Assembly: GCF_030463565.1 (NCBI RefSeq)
Contig: NC_134651.1
Coordinates: 11,854,734 to 11,918,733 of the forward strand
Direction of reading: 5' to 3'
From: Pelecanus crispus
Taxonomy: Eukaryota; Chordata; Aves; Pelecaniformes; Pelecanidae
Length of the DNA: 64,000 nt
Shown here: one piece after another, positions 25,306 to 36,700 of the stretch
Layout of the letters: the number at the start of each line of letters is the position of its first letter
Numbering within the stretch: the first letter of the stretch is position 1
The notes under the pieces: generated by a model
Databases searched by the model: none
Seen by the model: only the letters and a program-made list of their open reading frames with translations
What the model was told of the DNA's origin: nothing
Translations under genes and position numbers: made by a program

Positions 25306-25352
25306 CATGTGACAGCTGTCCCGGGCCACTGCTGGTGGGGGGACGTCAGCTG
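25306..25352. promoter_or_regulatory. E-box cluster between CHRND and CHRNG
   Basis: CATGTG (25306-25311), CAGCTG (25313-25318) and CAGCTG (25347-25352) lie within 47 bp, about 550 bp upstream of the CHRNG start and beyond the CHRND 3' end. This may be a second myogenic control element for CHRNG. The rest of the 24762-25813 interval shows no gene; one more CAGCTG is at 25664-25669. Confidence 0.35.
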
Positions 25353-25813
25353 TGCCCCCTGAAACCAGAGCCCTGGCGTCCCGCTGCTGAGCCGGGGAAG
25401 GAAACACCCCCTTGGCCCCTAGCCGGGCGCTGCGGGATGGGGTGTGCTGGGGGGGACACTTGTGGGGGTCATGGAGACAGGGGTGATGTGGGCACTTATG
25501 GCACCTCTGCCCACTGCAGTGGGTCCACAGGGATGGTGCCATGCTGGGGGGTCCATCCCCTTCCCCAACCCATCCTGTCCCGAGTGCCCAGCACAAGAGG
25601 GGTAGCAGAGCTGGTACCACTGCATCCTCGCTGGGAAACACCCCTTCCAGCCACAGCTGAGGACCACCATGCTCAGGACACCCAACAGCACCCATTCCCT
25701 GGGTGGGCATCACCCTCCCCAGCACACGCACAGCACTCAGGGTGGACACTGTGCGCGGGGGTGACACCGAGAGCAGCCATCAGCTCAGCACCCCATGGTG
25801 AGAAGCACCCAGC

Positions 25814-25819
25814 TTTATT
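25814..25819 (-). terminator. CHRND polyadenylation signal AATAAA
   Basis: AATAAA on the minus strand begins 64 nt after the CHRND stop codon, giving a very short 3' UTR. The CHRND 3' end is then only about 1 kb from the CHRNG start codon. Confidence 0.75.
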
Positions 25820-25882
25820 CTCCCAAGCCAAGGCAGGTGAGCGGGAAGGAGTGGGGGGCTGGCACATGGGATGCCCCCTGCC

Positions 25883-28800
25883 CTAGATGAAGCGCTTGTT
25901 CTCCTCCCGGTAGTTGTAGGGGTCTCCAGCAAAGGGCAGTGGTGGGGGGTGATTGTAGATGCCCATGAGGAAGATCCAGAGGGTGCCCACCACCAGCATG
26001 GGGGTAATGAGGAAGAGGCAGAGGCGGTCCAGGGTCCGGGCCACGCGGTTCCAGTTGTCCTTCTCCTGGGGAAAGAGCCAGAAGCCAGGCAGTGTGGGGC
26101 ACAGCGGGTACAGGGAGCTCTCTGTGACCCACCATGCCCACGGCCCCCACCTCATTGTAGCTGTTTTTCTCCTGCATGTGCTTGACGATGAAGTTGGCAC
26201 TGTCAATGACGGGTTTTATGTGTTCAAACAGCTGCCCCTCACCTGCATCCGTGGGCACCAAACCTGGGGGCAAGGGGAGCGGTGAGATGGACTCCGAAGG
26301 GCTGCCACCCCCGGAGACCCCGGCTTTGCCACCCTTCCCCATGTCTCTGTAGAAGGCCTGAGGCTCACGGGCAGGGGTGATGCGGCTGGCCAGCCCGTGC
26401 CGCTCTGACTGCTTCTCAAACATGAGCTCACTGCGGGACTTGACGCTGAAGTACTCTTCTGCCTTGGCGATGTAGCCGGCCGAGCTGCAGCGCCGGATGC
26501 ACGGGGTGCCTGCTGGGCTCTCGGCCGGCTGCGACATGCCCAGCAGGCGGGGCAGGCTCTCCAAGAAGACCTGGGGCATGGGAGAAGGTGTCTGGTCTCT
26601 CGGCCACCCCCTCAGTGCAATGACACCTTGTACCCACCTTCTGCCCCCAACCTGAGCATGCAACCCCTTGAGGTGGCACAGATGGGACATCCCAATGCAA
26701 TGCTGTGCTGTCCCAAGCCCTCTGTGGGGCATGGTGACACCCTTGCATCCACCAGGTCACCCACCCCAGCCCAGCACCCCGCTCACCTCTTTGACCCAGT
26801 CAGACATGATATGGGTGCTGGGGGTACGGAAATGGAAGTTGAGGACCACGACACAGATCACCACCACGGCCGTCACCAGCAGCATGATGAAAAGCAGGTA
26901 CCTGTGGGGGATGTGGACCTGGGGCTGGCATTGCCACAGAGGTGGAGCACAGGCAGAGCTGCCCTCTGGCACCGTGGGGACCCTGCAATGTCCCCGCTGC
27001 ACCCAGCAGTACTCAGGACTCACTTGCCGATGAGGGGGATAGCATGGGAGGTGGCGGGCAGGCGCTGGGAGATGAGCAGAAGGAAGACAGACTGGGCCAG
27101 GAGCACTGAGATCACCAGGGTCATCTTCTCACCACCTGGAGAACAGCTGAGCTCAGGGAAAACCCGGCTCCAGGTCCCCCTCCCAGTGCCAGGATTGCCC
27201 TCCCAGTGTCCCACCATTCAGTGCCTCATATAGGGTTTTCTATTATGGGGGTACCCCAGCGTCCCACATGGGGTATCCTGTGCCCAAGTGTGCCTCTGCC
27301 AGGGTGTCTGGCTGGGATGACGGTGTCCTACGTGGGGGTGTCCCAGTACCAGAATGTCGCCATGCTGGGCATTGGGGGCTCCCCATGTCCCAGGACCTGG
27401 TACAGGTGTGGGACATGGAGGTGCCCCATGGGGTGACCCCTGTGCCTGGCGTGGGTGCAGCAGGGCTCACTCACTGTCGGCGGGCAGGTAGAAGACAAGG
27501 ATAGCCATGAAGGCGATGAGGATGCAGGGAGTCACGATGTTGATGACATAGAAGAGCGGCTTGCGCTTGATGATGAGGTAGAAGGTGATGTCCTGGTGCT
27601 CGCTGCTATTGGGGGGGTTGTCAGGGTGGATGTTCTTGCGGGCTGGGCGGTGGATGATTTCCCATTCCCCATTCTCTGCCAGGGCACATGGGACAGTGCA
27701 TGGCATGGGGGGTCCCCACCATGCCCATCCTCACCAGCCCCACCAGCACCCGGTCTCCCTGTCCTGGGTTTGGGTATCTCCAAGCCCGGTGGGATGGGTG
27801 CCAGGGTGCCAAAGCCCCGGGTACTTGGGTGTCTCCATGGCAGGGTGCCCCAATGCCAGGGTGCCCCCGAGCCCCGTACAGGGTGTCCCGCTGCCACAGG
27901 ACACAGCAGAGAGCACAAGCATTACCCGTGAAGCCTTCGGGGTCGATGATGATCCACTCCACCGGGTAATACCTGCCCGTCTTCGGGTCGCTATCCTTCT
28001 TCAAGTGCATGCTGATCTCCAGGGCACTGTACGCCAGCGAGCTGGCCCGCGGCCAGGGGGGACAGGCAGTGAGGGGCTGTGCCTGCTGCTTGTTACCCAT
28101 CACTCGCACACCCTGACCTCCAGCATGATGGACTTTGGCCACCAAGTCACCTGCAAAACCCTACCTTGCCATGCCCCAATAGCAAGGGAAGGTGCTGGCA
28201 GCAGCAGGCACTGCAGGGGGCTGGGATGCCCACCCCTGCCCTGCCCTGCCCCAGCCAGCCCCCTGGTACCTGAATTTGAGTGTGCAGTTCTGCCAGTCAA
28301 AGGGGAAGAAGTCAACGTTGATGGGACAGGCGCTGCGGAAGATGGCGGGTGGCAGCCAGTAGACGTAGCCTGTGTTGTAGATGAGGACATTGCAGTAGTA
28401 GGCGATCTCGAAGAGCCCATCGTTGCTGCGCCGGGAGAGAGCCAAGGTGATGGTGAGGCTGGCAAGGGGCAGGGGAAGCCCCGGGCATGCCTCGGGGGGG
28501 TCGGGAGGGGAAACTGAGGCACAGCTCACTTGTTCTCCAGGACTATCTCAGGCAGCCACAGCATGTCCGGCGGTAGGCGGAGCACCTCGATGTCCCCAAA
28601 TTCAGACTTGTTCCACTGCAGGCGGTAATCAGTCCAGCCCTGGAGGGGGGGATCCCCGAGTCAGCCCCGCACTGTGCTGGGCCACCCTGTTGCCCGTGCC
28701 TTACGGCACAACTGATGCCGTGACACCTGTCCTTACTCACATGCTCGAGCCATAGGTTGGTGGTGAGCGTCTCATCCACCTCTTTCTGCAATGACAGTGC

Positions 28801-29840
28801 AGGGCAGTGAGATGCCAGCGCTATGCCCAGCAGCTGTCCCCCGCAACCCTCACCAGCCAGGGTTCAGGGAAGCCCCAGGGCTCCCCCACCCAGCCAGCCC
28901 CATGGGTGAAGCATGGCTGGAGGGGACCCAACAGCAGGCACTGCCCTCCGGGGCTCACCAGTGAGATGAGGTTGGAGAGGGTGAGGGCCAGGTAGACGTC
29001 CACGACCTCGTCGATGGAGACGACGGGGCGCACCTCCTTGTTGTAGCCCTTCTCTTCGAAGAGGTGGTGGATGAGCCGTTCCTCCTGGTTCACACAGAGC
29101 CCGCCTGGGGGTGTGGGGTCAGGCAGACTGGGGTGGGGCTGGGGGGGCTACTGGGCCCAGTGCCACCCTGCAGGGGTGCTCGGTGAGGGCAGGGTGGTGT
29201 GAGGATGGAGGAGATGGGAAGAGGCCAGGACATTGCATGTCTGTGTTGCACAGGGGCATGGACACGCAGGAATGACACACGTGTGGGGGCACGTGGGCAT
29301 GCATGGGCATGGGACAAGGATGTGGGCACAGACACAGAGGGACACACAGATACAGACCCAGCACACACAGGGACACACGGACACAAGACACTTGGACATG
29401 GACACATGGACGTGACCCAGTATAGGCAAGGACATGTGGTCACAGATGCAGTGTCAGTGTGCACACAGACAGACAGGCACACGCAGGGACACAGGCACAG
29501 TGGCACCGTGGCCGGACACAGGCAGGGATGCAGCCCCACTGTGCACAGACAGACAGACACACACACGGCCCAGGCAGGGACATGGCTCTGGGTGGCACAG
29601 CCAGGATGGAGGCTCAGGGGATGCTCAGTGATGGGGCTTTGCCAGACAATGCCCAAAACACAGCCCTGGGGGCACTTTTGCCCAGCTTGGACCCTGCCAC
29701 CATCACCCCCCACCAACCCCATCGAGGAGGCCCAGAACCCCCCAGCAACGGGGCAACCCCATGCCCAAGACCCCGGGGCCCCGCTCACCCGACAGCACCA
29801 GTGCCCCAAGCAGGGCCAGCCGCACCGGCAGGACCCCCAT
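25883..29840 (-). CDS. CHRND: Nicotinic acetylcholine receptor delta subunit (muscle)
   Basis: Delta subunit of the muscle acetylcholine receptor. Twelve exons (5' to 3'): 29789-29840, 28959-29104, 28741-28785, 28530-28639, 28270-28425, 27926-28041, 27475-27675, 27024-27135, 26787-26901, 26369-26570, 26151-26263, 25883-26065, coding 516 residues. Exon sizes 45, 110, 156 and 115 equal those of CHRNG, showing tandem duplication. The signal peptide is [18 protein letters not shown] and the mature chain starts near [14 protein letters not shown]. The Cys-loop runs from [10 protein letters not shown] to DWQNC; M2 contains [17 protein letters not shown]; the M3-M4 loop holds [18 protein letters not shown], diagnostic for delta; the C-terminus is REENKRFI. 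One donor is the weaker gtgggg (exon 11). Intron 10 (26264-26368) is 105 nt long and has no stop in frame. Confidence 0.97.
29250..29580. repeat. Degenerate ACACAGG/ACAGAC simple-repeat tract
   Basis: Purine- and CA-rich sequence made of variants of GGGACACACAGACA, including perfect ACAGACAGACAGACA-type runs near 29464 and 29550. It lies in the first CHRND intron (29105-29788). Long frames open on both strands here are products of the repeat composition. Confidence 0.7.
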
Positions 29841-29946
29841 GCGGTGCCTGCAGTGCCCTTGCACAGCGCCAGGCCCTGGCCACCTCCCCGCCTGGCCTGG
29901 CCAAGCGGATGTCCGGCTGCCGGCCGGAGCAGGAGATGGATGGTGC

Positions 29947-30089
29947 CAGGTGCCGAGGGGGAAGGGTGCTGGACCGGATACCCGCTCCCACCCCTCTCTT
30001 CCGGCACCCCCGCGCCTGGAGAAGGGGAGACAGGCAGGCGCAGCTGGCCTGGCCAGCCCCACGGGTGCCAGCCCATCACCCTGCATCTG
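29947..30089 (-). promoter_or_regulatory. E-boxes upstream of CHRND
   Basis: CAGGTG at 29947-29952 lies 107-112 bp upstream of the CHRND ATG (29840-29838), nearly the same distance as the E-box pair of CHRNG. CAGCTG at 30041-30046 and CATCTG at 30084-30089 follow further upstream. The interval to the PRSS56 3' end (30402) holds no other recognisable feature. Confidence 0.4.
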
Positions 30090-30395
30090 GGCACCGCAGC
30101 AGAGGCATTGCTGGGCACTGGGAGGTGCGGTCCCTTCCCTGCTGCTCAGCGGCCCCAGAAATGCTGCTTGGGGGCAGCAGGCTGGAGAGTCTGTGCCAGG
30201 CTGGGCACAGCACCGATGCCAGGGGCAGGAACAGAGGCTGGGAGCATCGTTTTGTGGTACAGGGGAATGGAAAGGGGGATGAAATGGGATGTCATATCCC
30301 CCATGGGAAGTCCCCCCGCCATCACCCGCCTTGCTGGCACTGCGTGGCACAGCGCTCGCTTCACACTCGCCAGCTACTGGAAAATAGAGCCCTTC

Positions 30396-30401
30396 TTTAT
30401 T
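30396..30401 (-). terminator. PRSS56 polyadenylation signal AATAAA
   Basis: The minus-strand sequence CAATAAAG lies about 330 nt after the PRSS56 stop. Just before it in the transcript is an AU-rich stretch (TTATTTATTTGTA) that resembles a destabilising AU-rich element. AATAAA also occurs on the plus strand nearby, but no plus-strand gene ends here. Confidence 0.65.
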
Positions 30402-30729
30402 GAAAAATAAACCTTTGTCTGTACAAATAAATAACAGCCCGAGTGCCTCTAGGGAAAATGGGGTGGGGATGGGCTTGCCTAGGCAGGGGGTCCCAAGGGA
30501 GAGGAGGGCTGTGATCCCTGGCTGAGATGCTCCAGGTGCCCCCGGCGCCCCGTTTCCCTGGTGAGGTCTGGCAGTGCTAGTGGGAAGAGGGAAACTGAGG
30601 CACGATGGGGGACAAAAGGGTGGAAAAGCCTGAGCTGGGGAGGGAGCCGTGTTTGAAGGACATGAGACACACCTGCCCCAGCGCCCCGTCCCCATGCTGG
30701 CACGGTGCCCCAGGGCACTGCAGGCACTG

Positions 30730-33700
30730 TTAGGTTTTCAGCGCCTCGAGCGCCAGAGCGATGAGGCCGGGCATGCTGCGGGCCAGTGAGTCGCTCTCCA
30801 GCCCCACGAGACCAGTGAAGACTGTGGGGCGGCCCCCCACCGTGGCCCGCACCTGCGCCCGGTACAGCCCCTTGGCATTTTTGGAGCCTAAGTCCACCAG
30901 GATCTGTGGGGAGATGACAAAACTGTGAGTCCCAGGGGCACAGTGGGACGGTGATGGTCTGGGGGGTGGCACCGCCTGGCTGCCAGGGCAGGGGGCTCGG
31001 AGCAGCTGGATGGGACACTCACCTCCTGGAAGGTCATGGCCAGGTCCGGCTCGGGCACCCGCAGCACCCAGGCGTACAGCTCCCGCACCGCACCCACCCG
31101 CACCACTGATTCATTGAGGCCAGGGCAGGCTGCAACCCCGGGGACAGGCAGGAGAGAGATGGAGGGGGGACATCAGGGGTGCACTGAGGGGCGGGATGAG
31201 TCACGGGGGCACGATGCTGCTGCCTGCCCCGGGAAGAAGCACCCATGCTCTGGAGACACTGGGGGAGCAGGGGCAGAGGGTCTCTGTGGAGGGGGGTACG
31301 GCTGAAGGCTGTCCCACTGACATGGGACAACCAGCCCTGGGACCAGGGTGCGAAGCCAAGGCCGGGCTTGCCACTGTCCCCATGGTGGCATGTGGCATCC
31401 TACAGTGGCCGGGGGCTGCGGGACACTTACCTCTGCCTGCGCTTGCCGCCTCCTCCTCCTCCTCCATCCCCGGCAGCTCCGTGGGCACCAGCTCACGTTT
31501 CTCCCTCGGCACAGACCCTGCCACCGAGAGAGGTGTGAAAACCCTGGTGGGGACGTGGCTGGTGGGCACTTCCTGGGCACAGAGCCAGCTAGAGGTTGGA
31601 CACCCCTCTCCCTGTCAGACCCAGCCCCCCCAGCTCCCGGGGCTCACGGCTCGGTGTGGGGGTCCCTGCCAGCTCTCTGGGTGCCCATTGTGGCTCTGTG
31701 GCTTCAAGAAGGGTGCCGAGGTCCAGCTCTGCGCGCAGCTGGGTGAGGAAGGCTCGTCCCTGTCCCACCAGCTCCTCCACCACCTCCCTGCCCTGCTGAA
31801 GGAAAGGGGGGACATGGTGGACGGTGGGGCACCCACGGGGCACCCGTGGGCACAGCCAGATGCACAGTGACAGAGCACAGGGTGCTGCTGGGCTGGTGCT
31901 GGACGAGGCATTGAGGACACATGACATCTTTATGGCCGTGTTGGCTCAGATCCTAAGCTGTGAGGTCAGACCCATGGCTGGCTCTGCACTGCTTGGACTG
32001 GGAGCACTGGTTTCAGCTGGGGAGGGTGAGATGCCCCTTCTGTGGTGGCACAGTGGGAGATGCCACCTCCGTGGCTGCACAGGGGATGATGGGCCCAAGG
32101 GATGTTAGGAGGGGACGTGGGGGAACTGCTGGGCTTTGGTCCCTGGTGGCACTGTCACCAGAGGGGCAGGGGCTCCCCCCAGCCCATCCCTCCCCAAATA
32201 CCTGCAAGAAGAGCCACGTCTCCCCGGGGAGCTGCCCCCCGTCCGGGGTGGGTGTTGGGGGGCTGCCTCCCGCCATGGCCCTCAGCACCTCCACCCAGTC
32301 CTGCAGCCGGGGACCCATGGCCCCGAAGAGCTCTGCAAAGGGGGGCAGCTGGCTGGCCCCCCGCCTGCAAGCACAGCAGGGCGAGCTCAGGCAGGCAGCC
32401 GGTGGCACCTGTCCCCTGGGCAGTGCCACCCCCCGCCCTGCACACCCCTGGGGGACCTGGCTGGCCCTGGGCACCCCAGGGATTCATGCCCACCCCCCTC
32501 TGGGTGTGCCCTGGTTGCAGGAAGAGCAGGACCCCAATGCTTTAGGCTGTCCCCAAAAAGCCACATCAGCGCCCATGGGCATCTTGCCCACTTCCCCAGA
32601 CCCTTTAGCCCCCCTTGTCCCATTGCCCACCATGCCTCACCTGGTGGGGGGTCTCTGGGATCCCTCTGCTGTGGGGCTGGGCTGGGCCCCTGCCACAGCC
32701 AGGTCTGTAGGGACAAGAAGGGGACAGGAAGGACAAGGGGTAGGGGAGCCCCATGGGGGTGCCAGGACAGGCTGCTGGTGCCCCGGCCGCTGGCATAGGG
32801 GGGACCAATGGGACCCCAGGTGGGCACGGGGTGGCCCAGCCCAGGAGGGTACCTGGGGCATCCCTGCGGATGCGGGGGGGGAAGAGGTGACCGTAGATCT
32901 TGCCCAGGAGCTGGGGCAGGGCGTGGGTGAGGAAGGAGAAGTCAAACTGATTTCGGAGGAAGTCCCCAGCCCGGCGCAGGAGATCCACCAAGCTCTGGGC
33001 ATAGGAGTGCAGCTCTGCGGGTGCAGCAAGAGAGCCATGGCCCCAGCACCGCACCGGCCCCGTGCTGCCAGAAATGGGATCCCGCCCCACACCCTCGCCC
33101 CAGCATGACCCCCTGGCTCACCGCATCGTCTCGTCCTGGCGCGGCAGGTCTCTTCAGACAGACGGGTGCAGGCGGCCTGGCCTTGTGTGGATCGGCAGGA
33201 CCCGGCATAGAAGGCACAGAGGCGGGCGCGCTCGGGCGGCTGCTGCGCGGGGGGCAGCTGGGCCAGCGCCAGCAGGTCGAAACAGCTTGGCTCCCGGCTG
33301 CCAGGGACGGCTGCAAGGGCACCAGGGCTGCCATGAGGTGCCGAACACTGCCCCCGGGGCAATATATCCCTGCAGCACCCTGGGCATCGCTGTCCCCCCC
33401 AGCACGGCCGGCGGCACTCACGGTCCATCTGGAGGCTGAGCCAGTCCGCAAAGGCAGCGACACGGGTGTAGACACCTGGTTTGCCCCACTCGCCGCAGCC
33501 GTCGCCCCACGAGGTAATACCGTAGAGGACGAAGCGGTGTGAGGAGGGGTCCTGACATGCCAGCGGGCCCCCCGAGTCACCCTGGGAGGGGGGATGCCCA
33601 TGCATCGGTCTGTGCCAGGACCCCAACCACATTGCTGGGCTGTGCCAGGTTGCGGCACATGCCCAGCACTGTGTGACACAAGGGATTTTTGAGTTGCGGG

Positions 33701-36700
33701 GGCTGGCAGACCCCAGCCCTGGGCGTTACCTGGCAGGAGTCAATGCCCCCAGACAAGTACCCGGCACAGAACATGGCGCTGGTGAGCATGTCCCTGCCCA
33801 GGGCACCCCGGCACGTCTCCTGGCTGAGCAGGGGCACTTGCGCCTCCATCACCACCTTGGCCGCCGGCCCCTCTGCCAGGCAAGGCACCCGTTATGGGGT
33901 CTCCCATGCCTGGGCATCCCCTTCTCTTTCCCACCCTCCTGCCCCTGGTCAGTGCATCAGCACTGGGCACTGGAGAGGGCACTGAGGGGGATGCCCCACA
34001 GACCCCGTGGGTGTCTGTGTGGCACCTACCTTCGTAGAGGGACCCCCAGCCTGCGATGTAGCAGGCGGTGCCGGGGCTGGGCTCTGCAGGCCCGCTGGGC
34101 AGGCACACGGGGCTGACAGTGGGTGACGGGGCCAGCGGCATTGCCAGCTCCAGCAGCGCCAGGTCCCCATGAAACGTCTTGGGGTTAAACTGGAAGGAGA
34201 TGGGGGGGGGTGTCAGTGGGGGGCCCTGGGGCATGCACAGGGAGATCAGGGGGGTGCCCACCTCCACCAACCTTGGGGTGAGGCAGGATGCGCCGGACGG
34301 GCACTGCCTGCTCGCCCGCATCCGGCTTGCCCAGCTCGTGGTCGCCCACTACCACCGTCCACGCCAGCTCATTCTGGTTCCTGGTGGGGTGGGGGAGCAG
34401 CAAGTTACAGGGGTGACAGGGGTGCCACCCCATGCCCCCCTCTGCAGGGGCATCATCCCTACGTTGCCATGCCCCCCGCCATACCCGGCAAAGCAGTGGG
34501 CTGCAGTGAGGACCCAGGAGTGCCCCACCAGCACCCCTCCGCACATCAGCTCCCCATGGAGCCGCACTGACACCAGCCAGGGCCAGGCCCCCCGCGGAGC
34601 CACGCTGCCGCCCATGATCCGTCCTCGGGGGGCCGTGGCGTTGGCTTGGGGTCCCCCACGGTGCCCGCAGCTCCCTGGGGGATAAAGCCGGGGTGAGGGG
34701 GGGGGGTCCTGCACCCCCCTCTCCTGGGTGGGCACAGGGTGGCTGGGCACAGCAGTGCCGGGACGGCTGTGGTGGGCAGAGGGGGTGGCGAGAAGCCCCC
34801 GGGGGGGTCAGGCCACGCCGGGTGCGCTGTCAAGCCTCATTGTGCTCACGGAGGCGAGCGGGCGGCGGGCCGGGGGCACCCCGCAGCCCGGCAGCTGCCG
34901 ACGCTAACCTCTGCCCCCCGGCCCAGCAGGCAGCCGGGGGGCCGGGGGCGCCCACCGGCATGGTGGGGGGGTGGCGTGGGCACTGCGGGGCCGCCCCGGC
35001 TCACCTGGCATCACCGCCTCTGCTGGTGCATCAGGGCCTGGGGCTGCGGCTGCCATCCCTGCGGGGACAGGCTGTCATTGCATGTGGGGACAACCCCCCC
35101 CCCAATGTCATCACCATGTCCCTGCTGTCCCCAGTTCCCCCCGTTTCCTTTCAGTGCCCCCCAGACCCCCATCATCCCAAACAAGCACCCCTGTACCACC
35201 CCAGGACTGCTTGTCTCCCCCAGTGACCCAGTGTCCCCAATCTGTCACCCGCCCTTGCCCCGTTCCCCCACACTCCCCTCTCCCACCCCAGATTCTCCAT
35301 CAACCCTCAAAGCCCCATCCCCCCCAATCCACTCATCGCTCCCACTGCCTCCATCCCCCAAATCTCCACCTCTCATCCCAGATCCCTCCATCCCCCCCCC
35401 CAATCTCCCATCCCAACAGAGTTCCCCCATCACCCTACAGTACCCCCACCTCCCCAGTCTCGCCACCCCACCCCAGCACCCCCTGCCACCCCCAGTGCCC
35501 CATATCCCCTCCAGGCAGTCCCAGGCATCCCCTGGGGTGCCCCGTTTGTTATTGTAGGGTCTCCCTTCTCTGGGAGGAGCCAGGGGCGATGCTGGTGCCC
35601 ACTCACGGCACTCCTGGAGGCGGTGGCGGCAGAGCCGGGCACTGAACGGGGCGCAGGCGTGCTGGGCCCCCTCGGGTGGGCACAGGCGCTGGTAGGGGGC
35701 ACAGGCCTGGCTCAGTGCCCAGTTGCGCTGGGCCAGCTCGGGCAGTGCCTGGGCATCCAACAGGGCCTGGCAGCTGGGGGGCACAGCAGGGGGCACGGCC
35801 GGTGCTGCAAGGACAGCATCTCCATGTCCTCCCTGCCTCCTGCCCTCCTCTGCCCGGGCCACCCCGGGCTCCGATTTGGGGCGGGTGGGAAGGGGTCGTG
35901 ATGGGGCTGCAGTGTTGGCATGCTTTGCTAGGGTCTCCTGGGTGCTGGGATATGTTTTTGTGGGGATCTCTGGGAAGGAGACAAGGGATCGGGCAGTGTT
36001 TTGGGTAGGGCTCCAGGTGATGTTTGGGTAGGATCTAGAAAGGGTGGGGAACTGCTTGGGTAGGGTCTCTGGGTGGTGTTTTGGTAGGGTCTCTGGCAGT
36101 TAGGGATATGCTTTGGGAGTCTGGGTGCTGTTTTGGTAAAGCCTGTAGAGTAAAGCCTATAGGGGAGGGGGTACTGTTTGGGTAGGGTCTTGAGGTATTG
36201 TTTTGGTAGAGTTTCTAGGGGATGGGTGCTTTGGTAGGGACCCAAAGTAATATATGGGTAGGGTCTCCAGGCATGGGTCCATGTTTGGGTAGGGTCTCCT
36301 GGGCATGGGGTGGTATTTGGAGAGGAACCCCAAGCAACATTTGGATAGGGACCCTGGGCAGTGTTTGGGTGGGGACCCTGGGCTCTGTTTGGGCCGGGTC
36401 TCCTGGGGATGGGCCCATGTGGGCCAGGGGTCCATGACTCACGTTGGCAGTGTTGGGTGATGTTGGCGCAGGGGGGGAAGAGGCAGGGGGCACAGAGCCC
36501 GCAGGCACCCCGCTGCCGCTGCTGCTCTGCTAGCGCCCGCTCCAGCGCCAGCAGTGCGCTCCTCAGCGCTGCCTCCAACACCAGCGTCCCCTGGCTTGAC
36601 AGCGCTGCCGGGCACACACAGGGTGCTCAGACCCCCGGTGCCCCCACCGCTGCCCCCCCACCACGGCCATGGGGTGCCCTCAGCCCTCCCAGTGCCCGTG

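Noticed and set aside
29199-30410. 403-codon open frame on the plus strand over the CHRND 5' end
   Set aside because: Runs antisense through a CA-rich repeat and the CHRND first exon; composition driven.
34739-35557. 272-codon frame (+) antisense to PRSS56
   Set aside because: Mostly Pro/Ser from the C-rich tract in intron 3.
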